Source: Anaerolineae bacterium
GTDB lineage: Bacteria > Chloroflexota > Anaerolineae > 4572-78 > NAK82
Reading direction: 5' to 3'
Assembly: GCA_030597485.1 (NCBI GenBank)
Contig: JAUVRU010000136.1
Coordinates: forward strand, 1 to 6,272
Length of the DNA: 6,272 bases
Numbering within the stretch: the first letter of the stretch is position 1; each line of letters opens with the position of its first letter. Shown here one piece after another: positions 1 through 6,165 of this stretch. Below the pieces are notes generated by a model that saw nothing but the letters and a program-made list of their open reading frames with translations, was not told where the DNA came from and did not search any database. The position numbers and the translations under genes were made by a program.

Positions 1-987
1 GAGGACCATCGCCCCCTGTACGACTGGTTCCTGGATGCGCTGGGCATCTTTCACTCTCAGCAGATCGAGTTTGCTCCGCTCAGTCTGAGCTATACAGTGC
101 TCAGCAAGCGCAGCCTGCTCCAATTGGTGCGAGAGGGATATGTTGCCGGTTGGGACGATCCTCGGATGCCAACCATATCCGGGTTGCGGAGACGGGGCTA
201 TACCCCGGAGGCCGTCCGTGATTTCTGTGAGCGCATCGGCGTGGCCAAGAAAGAGAGTTTGGTGGACATCGCCCTGCTGGAACACTGCCTTCGGGAAGAC
301 TTGAACCAGCGGGCGCCGCGTGTTATGGCGGTGCTGCGTCCGCTGCGGCTGGTCATTGACAACTATCCGGAGGATGGGGTGGAGGAGGTGGAGGCCACCA
401 ACAATCCGGAGGATTCGGACATGGGTTCACGCAAGGTTCCATTCTCGCGGGTGCTATACATCGAACGGGAGGATTTCCGTGAGGACCCGCCGAAGAAGTT
501 CTTCCGCCTTGCTCCTGGCCGTGAGGTACGGCTCAAGCACGCCTATTACGTTACCTGTGTGGGGGTGGTCAAGGATGAAGAGACAGGCGAGGTGGTTGAG
601 GTACATTGTACCTACGATCCGGAGACTCGCGGTGGGTGGTCTGAGGATGGGCGCAAGGTAAGGGGGACGCTGCATTGGGTCTCGGCTGCCCACGCGCTCG
701 AAGCTGAAGTCCGCCTGTACGATCATCTCTTCGCAAAGGCCGATCCGACCGACGTGGAAGAGGGCGGTGACTTCAAGGACAATCTGAACCCGGATTCTCT
801 GGAGAGACTGACGGCGTGTTGGGTTGAGCCAAGCCTCCGGGACGCCGCACCAGGCAGTCGCTACCAGTTTCTGCGACAGGGCTATTTCTGCGTCGATCCC
901 GATTCTGGCGACGGGAAGCGGGCCTTCAACCGGACCGTGCCGCTGCGTGACACCTGGGCCAAGATCGAAAAAGCGCAAAAGGGGTGA
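1..987 (+). CDS. glnS: Glutaminyl-tRNA synthetase, C-terminal 328 residues (5' end outside window)
   Basis: GlnRS is a cytoplasmic class I aminoacyl-tRNA synthetase that attaches glutamine to tRNA-Gln using ATP. The frame is open from base 1, so the gene begins upstream. A GTG at 97 is an internal valine codon, not a start: it is the first residue of the KMSKS-type loop, which reads VLSKR here where E. coli has VMSKR. From memory, the translation follows E. coli GlnRS closely: PLYDW before the loop, then [56 protein letters not shown] and a final [13 protein letters not shown]. These cover the end of the catalytic domain and the two anticodon-binding beta-barrels. E. coli GlnRS is about 554 aa, so roughly the last 60% is present. 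The HIGH motif and N-terminal domain are not visible. It ends in TGA three bases before gltX, in the same frame, and is almost certainly co-transcribed with it. The identification is very secure. Confidence 0.97.
   Translation, partial: EDHRPLYDWFLDALGIFHSQQIEFAPLSLSYTVLSKRSLLQLVREGYVAGWDDPRMPTISGLRRRGYTPEAVRDFCERIGVAKKESLVDIALLEHCLREDLNQRAPRVMAVLRPLRLVIDNYPEDGVEEVEATNNPEDSDMGSRKVPFSRVLYIEREDFREDPPKKFFRLAPGREVRLKHAYYVTCVGVVKDEETGEVVEVHCTYDPETRGGWSEDGRKVRGTLHWVSAAHALEAEVRLYDHLFAKADPTDVEEGGDFKDNLNPDSLERLTACWVEPSLRDAAPGSRYQFLRQGYFCVDPDSGDGKRAFNRTVPLRDTWAKIEKAQKG
979..987 (+). promoter_or_regulatory. Ribosome-binding site of gltX, overlapping the glnS stop codon
   Basis: The last glnS codons read AAAGGGGTGA, close to the Shine-Dalgarno consensus AAGGAGGTGA. 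The GGGG core ends six bases before the TTG at 991. The glnS TGA (985-987) is part of this site, so ribosomes ending glnS lie over the gltX initiation region and the two genes are probably translationally coupled. The site also fixes the TTG start: the TGA is in frame with gltX, no earlier start is possible, and any later start would remove the beta-strand before the HIGH motif. Confidence 0.75.
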
Positions 988-990
988 CAC

Positions 991-2493
991 TTGACTGCAT
1001 CCAATACCGTACGGGTCCGTTTCCCTCCCAGCCCTACCGGGCTTCTGCACGTGGGGGGGCTGCGCTCGGCGTTGTTCAACTGGCTGTTCGCGCGCCATCA
1101 CGGCGGCGCCTTTGTGCTGCGCATCGAGGACACCGACCGTGCCCGCTATTGTCCCGAGGCCTTGCCCGACCTTCTCGACAGCCTGCGCTGGATGGGCCTG
1201 GATTGGGATGAAGGCCCTGACATAGGGGGAGAGTACGGCCCGTATTTCCAGTCGGAACGACTCGATCTGTACAAACAACACGCTCGCCAGCTGGTGGACG
1301 AGGGCAGCGCCTACTATTGCTTCTGCTCGCCGGAGCGGCTGGCGCAGGTGCGTCAGGAGCAGATGAAGCGAAAGGAAGATCCCCGCTACGACCGTCTTTG
1401 TCGAGACCTGGATCCTGCTGTGGCATCCGATCGTGTTGCCCACGGCGAGCCGGCCGTCGTCAGGCTCAAGATGCCCCTGACGGGCCAGACCACGTTTCAC
1501 GACCTGATTCGGGGCGACATCACCGTGGAGAACAGCACCCAAGACGACGCGGTCTTGCTCAAGACGGACGGGTTCCCAACGTATCACCTGGCCAACGTGG
1601 TGGACGATCACCTGATGGAGATAACCCACATCATGCGGGCTCAGGAATGGATTCCAACCGCTCCCCGCCACGTGCAGCTGTACCAGGCCCTGGGCTGGCA
1701 AATGCCGGCAATTGCCCACCTCCCGGTGGTGCTGGCCCCCAGCGGTAGGGGCAAGGTGGGCAAGCGCAAGCAGGTCATTGCCGGCGGTCGCGCGCTGCCG
1801 GTGCACGTCCGCGACTTCCGGGCAGCCGGCTATCTGCCGGAAGCTATGTTCAATTTCCTGGCGCTGGTGGGCTGGTCCTACGACGGCCACACGGAGTTCA
1901 TGACGCGCAAGGAGATTATCGATAGGTTCAGCATAGAGCGCATCAACCCGGCACCGGCCGCGTTTGACTACGACAAGCTGGACCATTTCAATGGCGTCTA
2001 CATCAGGCAATTGAGCCCGGATGACCTCACGGATCGACTGATGCCGATATTGGAGCAGGCCGGTATAGATGCCGACAGGGAGATGATGAGACGGATCATC
2101 CCACTCATCCAGGAGCGGTTGAAGCGACTGGTCGATGTGCCGGGGTTGGTTGATTTCTTCTTCGTGGAGGAATTGCCGGATTATGACCCGGCGCTGTTGG
2201 TCCCGAAGAAGATGAGTGCTGCCGAAACCCGTCCCCTGCTGACGGAGGCGCGGACCTTGCTGGCCAAGATCACGCCTTTTGTTTCCGATTCGCTGGAGCG
2301 CTCCCTGCGCGCTTTGGCTGAGGCCAGGGGGGTGAAGGCGGGACAGTTCTTCACACCCATTCGCGTGGCCGTGTGCGGCCGGACGGTGGCACCACCGCTT
2401 TTTGGCACTCTGGAGGTGTTGGGCCGGGAGCAAGTGTTGGGACGGGTTGATCTAGCCCTGGACAAGATCGCGTCGCTGGCGGCTCACTCCTAA
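991..2493 (+). CDS. gltX: Glutamyl-tRNA synthetase (class I), with unusual KMSKS loop
   Basis: GluRS charges tRNA-Glu with glutamate in the cytoplasm, for protein synthesis and often for tetrapyrrole precursors. The product is 500 aa, at the upper end of the usual 460-500. RFPPSPTGLLHVGGLR at residues 10-25 is the active-site entry, with HIGH as HVGG (20-23). LRIEDTDR at 43-50 binds glutamate and ATP. C110, C112 and C137 have the spacing of the E. coli zinc ligands C98, C100 and C125, but the fourth position (D139) is not a clear ligand. The KMSKS loop reads K255-V-G-K-R259, so the usual serine is glycine. It is followed by an extended GG-containing loop before GYLPEAMFNFLALVGW. The C-terminal helical domain ends with the family hallmark PLFGTLEVLGREQVLGRV. 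The start is TTG at 991. With glnS next door, it is probably the discriminating form that charges only tRNA-Glu; a paralogue with shifted tRNA specificity cannot be excluded. Confidence 0.96.
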   Translation: MTASNTVRVRFPPSPTGLLHVGGLRSALFNWLFARHHGGAFVLRIEDTDRARYCPEALPDLLDSLRWMGLDWDEGPDIGGEYGPYFQSERLDLYKQHARQLVDEGSAYYCFCSPERLAQVRQEQMKRKEDPRYDRLCRDLDPAVASDRVAHGEPAVVRLKMPLTGQTTFHDLIRGDITVENSTQDDAVLLKTDGFPTYHLANVVDDHLMEITHIMRAQEWIPTAPRHVQLYQALGWQMPAIAHLPVVLAPSGRGKVGKRKQVIAGGRALPVHVRDFRAAGYLPEAMFNFLALVGWSYDGHTEFMTRKEIIDRFSIERINPAPAAFDYDKLDHFNGVYIRQLSPDDLTDRLMPILEQAGIDADREMMRRIIPLIQERLKRLVDVPGLVDFFFVEELPDYDPALLVPKKMSAAETRPLLTEARTLLAKITPFVSDSLERSLRALAEARGVKAGQFFTPIRVAVCGRTVAPPLFGTLEVLGREQVLGRVDLALDKIASLAAHS

Positions 2494-2504
2494 CCACATC
2501 ATCC

Positions 2505-2524
2505 GCTGGCTGACGAGGGCCAGC
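2505..2524. terminator. GC hairpin between convergent genes, possible bidirectional terminator
   Basis: GCTGGC (2505-2510) and GCCAGC (2519-2524) form a perfect six-base-pair stem around an eight-base loop. It starts 12 bases after the gltX stop and lies 24 bases beyond the stop of the converging membrane-protein gene, where a shared terminator would be expected. Neither strand has a T-run after the stem, so it is not a canonical intrinsic terminator. It may instead stabilise 3' ends or act with Rho. Confidence 0.35.
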
Positions 2525-2547
2525 AGCCAATGAATGGGAATCAACAG

Positions 2548-3249
2548 CTATAGGTTGGGGACGAAGTAGAAGATCACTGAGGTAGCGATCAACAGAGTGA
2601 TGTCCAGCATCTGTGCTTCAGACAGAAAGATGGATCGTTTTCCCTCTGCTCCACCAGCACCAAGCAGCCACTCCGCGCCAATCAGAAAGATGCCGCCAAC
2701 GACCCCCAGGTAGGGATCTCCTGTCAATAGCCAGACGCCGCTGCGGTAGAAGCTCCAATGAATAGCCTGGTATGAGATGTGGACCACCGAAGGAGCGGCG
2801 GGTGGCTGCAGGTAGGCCGAAGTGCCGTCGACGCCGGGCGCGATGCGACGTCTGGAGAGACCATATCCCATCCAGACGACGGCCAGCAGCAGACACATCA
2901 CGGCTGCGATGCCGGCCATTGTGCCCAGGTCCGGCAGCCACGTCAGAACGACGTGGGAGGCGGCAGCGCGAAACCTGGCCAGAAGATGGGGGGCACCAGC
3001 GTCGCTCTGGGGGGCAGGCAGCTGGCCCAGGCCAGCCAATCCCATGTAACTGCTGGGTATCACGCCCAGCACCAGGGCTGCATACGGCAACCCCACGTAG
3101 TAGGCAAAGCGGAGAACAACGGCCGGCCAGCCCTGGCCCAAACGACGCATGTCTGCCCCATTTGCCTGCTGCCGGGTGACCCGGGCAGAGACCACCCAGA
3201 GGACTATCGAGGCCAGAAGGTAGGCAGCTACCTGCCAGCGGACGTTCAT
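2548..3249 (-). CDS. Small multi-pass membrane protein of unknown function, coupled to the histidine kinase
   Basis: The product is about 233 aa from the ATG at 3249; a TTG immediately upstream (3252) would add one residue. I do not recognise a named family. Hydrophobic stretches at about residues 5-22, 43-64, 105-129, 180-197 and 215-230 suggest five membrane helices. Arg-rich segments (RRLGQGW at 35-41, SRRR at 132-135) fit cytoplasmic loops. The most distinctive part is residues 157-195: HISYQAIHWSFYRSG, then GDPYLG, then a helix ending in EWLL. The HWxFYR segment faintly recalls the placement of the first motif of CPBP (CAAX/Abi) intramembrane proteases, but the glutamate pair of that motif is absent, so I make no enzymatic call. 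The start ATG shares one base with the kinase stop (TGATG) and there is no strong ribosome-binding site, so translation is probably coupled to the kinase. That arrangement suggests an accessory or partner of the sensor. The gene is probably real; its function is unknown. Confidence 0.8.
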   Translation of the reverse strand: MNVRWQVAAYLLASIVLWVVSARVTRQQANGADMRRLGQGWPAVVLRFAYYVGLPYAALVLGVIPSSYMGLAGLGQLPAPQSDAGAPHLLARFRAAASHVVLTWLPDLGTMAGIAAVMCLLLAVVWMGYGLSRRRIAPGVDGTSAYLQPPAAPSVVHISYQAIHWSFYRSGVWLLTGDPYLGVVGGIFLIGAEWLLGAGGAEGKRSIFLSEAQMLDITLLIATSVIFYFVPNL

Positions 3250-5030
3250 CAATTGTCAACGCCTCGCCTGTCAGCGCTTCGCTGCCGCAGTGGAATGTCA
3301 ACACGAACAGTAGTGCCGGCTCCTGGTTGGCATTCGATCGAGAATTGTCCTCCCAAATACTGGGCCCGATCTTCCATGTTCAGCAGGCCCAGGTGCCCGG
3401 CCTCCCGCCGTCCCTGAGCGGCCTGTGCGTCGAAGCCGACGCCATCGTCCCGAATCTCGACCGAGAAGACCCGTTTCTCTACCGCCAGATGCACTGCAAT
3501 CAGGCTGGCGTTGGCATGCTTCCGGGCGTTGCCCACGGCCTCTTCCACGATGGAGAACACGACACCTTCGGCCTCCTTGCCCAGCTGCCCACTGTAGCCG
3601 CTGACCTCCACCTGCACGTTGAGGGTGTCTGTCTTTCGCAGGCGGTCGGCATACTGGCGGAGCGCAGCTACCAGCCCCCGTGTCTCCAGGACCACCGGAC
3701 GCAGGGTGAACAGCATGGTGCGCACCTCTTCGGCGGTCTTCCGGGCCAGTTCCTCAATCTGCTGTATCTCCCCGGCTATCTCCTGCCGGGGTTGGTTCTT
3801 CTCTGTCATCATACGGGCGAAGTTGAGACGCATCGCTATGGCGGAAATCGTCTGGGTGGGACCGTCGTGCAGTTCACGCGCCAGTTTCTGCCGGGATTCG
3901 GCCTCCTTTTCCAGGATTCTGCGTTGCTCCCGTTGCAGCTCTCGGTACAGCTGGGCGTTCTTGAGCGCCAGCGATGCCTGGTGGCAGAATGTGGACAGCA
4001 GCTCGCCGTACTCGGCGTGGAAACAGTCAGGCTCGGGGCTGGCCAGTACCAGCACACCAAAGATGTCGAAGCCAGCGCGCAACGGCACACAGACAGCTGA
4101 TCGGGCATCCCGCATGCACGACAACTGGGAAAGCACCGGATCGCTGGAAGCCTCCTCAGTAATCGACGGTTCGGCGGTGTACACTGCCCGGGCGATCAAT
4201 CCGCTTCGACCCGAAACCACTTGGTTCTCGTCATTGCGGGGAATGTTGCGTCCGGTATGGACCCGCAGCTCTTCGTAATTCCCCTCACTCTCAAAGAGCA
4301 TCACCAATCCGACGGGTGAGACGTCCAGCTGGCCTTCCTCGTTCAGGGCGATTAGACTGAGGTCGAGCATAGTGCGTAACACTCGAGTGTAGTCAAGCGT
4401 GGCGCTGAGCGTGGTGGCCATCTCACGGATCACCCTGGCTCGTTGGTTGGCCCGACGAAGGGTCTCCAATTCTTCAGACACCGGTTCTCCCGCCTGGCCC
4501 TCCTGGCGCTGTTGGAGCAGCCCGGTTACACACGCTGCGCCCAGCAGGAGCAGAATGTTCAACCCAACGGGATACAGCGTCTCCAGGCTGTTCGGTTCCC
4601 AAGCAAGCGCAGCCGAGCCGCCATAAACCAACACGATGGGCACCGCAGTCACTAGCCCCCCCCCGATCCCCAGCCATAACGAGGCGGCCAACACGGGGAA
4701 GAGTGCCATCAACAACATCGGACTGCGCCAGCCGCCGGTTATGACCAGCAACGCGATCACAATGCCTGTATCCAGCGCGATGCCGAGGAGTCTCATCCAC
4801 TTCGGGTGCCATTGCAGGTAGAGGGCAGCCATCTGAGCCAAGTTCAGCATCGCCCCGATGCCAATCACGAAGTATACATAGGGCAGTGTCTGGGGCAAGG
4901 GTTCGGGATTGAGCCAGACAATCAGGAGGGCGGCGGCCAGCCAGGGCCAACGCAGAAGGGAAAGGATCCAATCGAAGGACAGAACGTCCGTCACTGTATC
5001 CGCTGAGCTGTTGGTGGACGAGCGGGCCAT
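3249..5030 (-). CDS. Membrane-anchored GAF sensor histidine kinase (NarL/LiaS/DesK class, HisKA_3)
   Basis: This 593-aa sensor kinase would autophosphorylate on histidine and pass the phosphate to a response regulator, typically of the NarL/LuxR class. Residues about 25-172 hold roughly six membrane helices with almost no extracellular loop, suggesting sensing within or near the membrane. A linker with coiled-coil character (about 173-205) leads to a GAF domain (about 205-360) with cysteines at C305, C314, C336 and C349. A second helical linker leads to the HisKA_3 dimerisation helix with RELHDGPTQ, phospho-acceptor H388. The HATPase_c domain shows an N-box (VEEAVGNARKH, N501), G1 box (DDGVGF, 528-533), HLGLLNMEDRA (546-556) and a final GAGTTV (570-575). 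All catalytic signatures are intact. The ATG at 5030 is supported by AGGTGAG upstream. Its stop overlaps the next gene and no response regulator is adjacent. The stimulus is unknown. A nine-G run lies in codons 123-125. Confidence 0.93.
   Translation of the reverse strand: MARSSTNSSADTVTDVLSFDWILSLLRWPWLAAALLIVWLNPEPLPQTLPYVYFVIGIGAMLNLAQMAALYLQWHPKWMRLLGIALDTGIVIALLVITGGWRSPMLLMALFPVLAASLWLGIGGGLVTAVPIVLVYGGSAALAWEPNSLETLYPVGLNILLLLGAACVTGLLQQRQEGQAGEPVSEELETLRRANQRARVIREMATTLSATLDYTRVLRTMLDLSLIALNEEGQLDVSPVGLVMLFESEGNYEELRVHTGRNIPRNDENQVVSGRSGLIARAVYTAEPSITEEASSDPVLSQLSCMRDARSAVCVPLRAGFDIFGVLVLASPEPDCFHAEYGELLSTFCHQASLALKNAQLYRELQREQRRILEKEAESRQKLARELHDGPTQTISAIAMRLNFARMMTEKNQPRQEIAGEIQQIEELARKTAEEVRTMLFTLRPVVLETRGLVAALRQYADRLRKTDTLNVQVEVSGYSGQLGKEAEGVVFSIVEEAVGNARKHANASLIAVHLAVEKRVFSVEIRDDGVGFDAQAAQGRREAGHLGLLNMEDRAQYLGGQFSIECQPGAGTTVRVDIPLRQRSADRRGVDN
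4656..4664 (-). repeat. Nine-base homopolymer (G9 in the coding sense) within the kinase gene
   Basis: Nine consecutive C on the plus strand read as GGG GGG GGG in the kinase gene, encoding Gly123-Gly125 at the start of about the fifth membrane helix. Gain or loss of one base would frameshift the gene before the GAF and catalytic domains. As given, the frame is intact on both sides, so the length shown is compatible with a functional product. Confidence 0.9.
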
Positions 5031-5036
5031 AGGGCA

Positions 5037-5043
5037 CTCACCT
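5037..5043 (-). promoter_or_regulatory. Ribosome-binding site of the histidine kinase
   Basis: AGGTGAG on the minus strand ends six bases before the ATG at 5030. It is a good Shine-Dalgarno match at proper spacing and supports that start codon. Confidence 0.7.
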
Positions 5044-5106
5044 GCCTGGAAGCGGCCTATCCTGGGTCAGTTGTTTCAGGATCTGGTTCTGGGTGCTGAC
5101 AACACA

Positions 5107-5135
5107 AACCTATCACATTCGGGGGAAAAACGCAA
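5107..5135 (-). promoter_or_regulatory. Candidate sigma-70-type promoter for the kinase/membrane-protein operon
   Basis: On the minus strand, TTGCGT (5135-5130) and TAGGTT (5112-5107) are separated by exactly 17 bases, and a TG one base before the -10 gives an extended -10 element. Each hexamer matches consensus at only three of six positions, so the call is tentative. It would give a leader of about 70 bases before the kinase ATG. The rest of the 179-base spacer (5031-5209) shows no small gene or clear operator. Confidence 0.35.
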
Positions 5136-5209
5136 GACAGATACGCACAGAGACCCATCGGGCCCTGTCGGGCAACCCTGCACCAGCTCCGGGACACGAG
5201 TGGCGCCGG

Positions 5210-6094
5210 TCATCTGTCGGCCGCAACACCCGGTCCGCCCCAAACCAGAACCAAAGCGATGCCGGCCAGCGTGATTGTGGCGCCGACCAACGAGTTGAGG
5301 GTGGGCATCTGGCCCAGCACCAACGCACCCAGCAATACGCCCCCAGTGACCTCCTGGGTGGCAATCAAATTCACGTAAGTAGCGTGTGTTCGTCGAATGG
5401 CGGCGTTGTAGAGCGTGTGGCCGATCCCCAGCGGCACAACTCCGGCCACGATGATGGATAGGATCTGAAGGGGCCGGTAAGCTTCTGGTGTCCAGGTGGC
5501 GATGGCTGGGGGTAAGGTCCACAGCGCGGCCACCGCATACGCGGCGAAAGCGTAGGTCAGCAGGGGATAGGTATTGCGCTGCGACCGCCCGATCACCGAA
5601 TAGAAGCCAAAGGCGACGGCTGAGATGAGCGCCAGCCCATCGCCGATCAGCATGCGTGTGGTGAGGACTGGCTGGAAGCCAACCAGCACCGCGATGCCAG
5701 TGACCACGATCAGGATGCCCACGTATTTGCGGGATGCGATCGGTTCCTTCAGGAATACTGCTGAGAACAGGGTCACAAAGACGGGTGCGGTGTAGGTTAC
5801 GGTCAGGGCGTGGGCGATGGAGGTGAAATTGAGCGCGGCGATGAAAGTCAAGAAGTGCACGGCGGTGACCAGGCCGAAGAGCAGGAATCGGGGACTATCG
5901 CCGCGTGTGTAATGCAGGCGCCGCCCCTGGACCAGCGCCATGGTCAGCACCGTCAGTGCGCCAAATACCATGCGCCAGAAGGTTTTTTCGTATGGTGACA
6001 GCGGATCGGCCCAGATCAGGAGCACAGGGCTGGTTGAGAAGCAGACGACGGCCACCAGGGCCAGCCACAAGCCGCGACGTTCGTCAGGTCTCAT
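5210..6094 (-). CDS. EamA-family (DMT superfamily) transporter, ten predicted membrane helices
   Basis: The 294-aa product is an inner-membrane carrier of the drug/metabolite transporter superfamily, whose members usually export amino acids, nucleobases or other small metabolites. The substrate cannot be read from the sequence. Ten hydrophobic segments are visible at about residues 8-27, 36-55, 69-89, 95-113, 123-140, 149-168, 178-196, 207-226, 243-261 and 267-286. They form two EamA repeats (about 8-139 and 151-285). The signature at the end of the fourth helix, YTAPVFVTLFSAVFLKEP (101-118), is typical. The second repeat has the matching stretch ending GQMPTLNSLVG before the tenth helix. The same frame extends upstream to an ATG at 6211, but I prefer 6094: it gives the usual family length with a short N-terminus, has AGGTGG just upstream, and the extension is not hydrophobic, has low GC at third positions and contains a strong promoter. 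It is on the same strand as the kinase but 179 bases away, probably its own unit. Confidence 0.93.
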   Translation of the reverse strand: MRPDERRGLWLALVAVVCFSTSPVLLIWADPLSPYEKTFWRMVFGALTVLTMALVQGRRLHYTRGDSPRFLLFGLVTAVHFLTFIAALNFTSIAHALTVTYTAPVFVTLFSAVFLKEPIASRKYVGILIVVTGIAVLVGFQPVLTTRMLIGDGLALISAVAFGFYSVIGRSQRNTYPLLTYAFAAYAVAALWTLPPAIATWTPEAYRPLQILSIIVAGVVPLGIGHTLYNAAIRRTHATYVNLIATQEVTGGVLLGALVLGQMPTLNSLVGATITLAGIALVLVWGGPGVAADR

Positions 6095-6097
6095 TGA

Positions 6098-6103
6098 CCA
6101 CCT
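6098..6103 (-). promoter_or_regulatory. Ribosome-binding site of the EamA transporter
   Basis: AGGTGG on the minus strand lies three bases before the ATG at 6094, with its AGG core six bases away. The spacing is slightly short but usable. It supports 6094 over the upstream in-frame ATG codons at 6145 and 6211. Confidence 0.55.
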
Positions 6104-6136
6104 GCTCAAGTTCGTGTCTCTGGTAGCGGAGGCTCT

Positions 6137-6165
6137 ATTGTACATTGGTTGTTCGAGCATTTCAA
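6137..6165 (-). promoter_or_regulatory. Strong sigma-70-type promoter of the EamA transporter
   Basis: On the minus strand, TTGAAA (6165-6160, five of six consensus bases) and TACAAT (6142-6137, five of six) are exactly 17 bases apart. Transcription would start near 6130, giving a leader of about 35 bases before the ATG at 6094. This is the best promoter match in the window and lies in a locally AT-richer stretch. On the plus strand it overlaps the possible start of the divergent right-edge gene. Confidence 0.7.

Noticed and set aside
97..99. GTG at 97 as the start of a 296-aa protein
   Set aside because: The reading frame and GlnRS similarity continue to base 1. The codon is the valine of the VLSKR loop, so the gene is simply cut by the window edge.
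454..2433. A 659-codon open frame on the minus strand antisense to glnS and gltX
   Set aside because: It is opposite two unmistakable synthetase genes. Its translation is low-complexity, His/Gln/Arg-rich and without recognisable domains, as expected for a shadow of a GC-rich gene with strong third-position bias.
2703..2781. CPBP (CAAX/Abi) intramembrane protease call for the small membrane protein
   Set aside because: Only the position of an FYR-like segment is suggestive. The paired glutamates and later catalytic histidines of that family are not visible.
2779..3417. Plus-strand open frames antisense to the membrane protein and kinase (also 3327-4100, 3619-4278, 4909-5274)
   Set aside because: They overlap well-supported minus-strand genes, have no domain character and no good ribosome-binding sites, and their amino-acid make-up is typical of antisense shadows.
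5162..5173. Short inverted repeat GCCC-TGTC-GGGC downstream of the transporter stop, considered as its terminator
   Set aside because: The stem is only four base pairs and no T-run follows on the minus strand. It is too weak to annotate.
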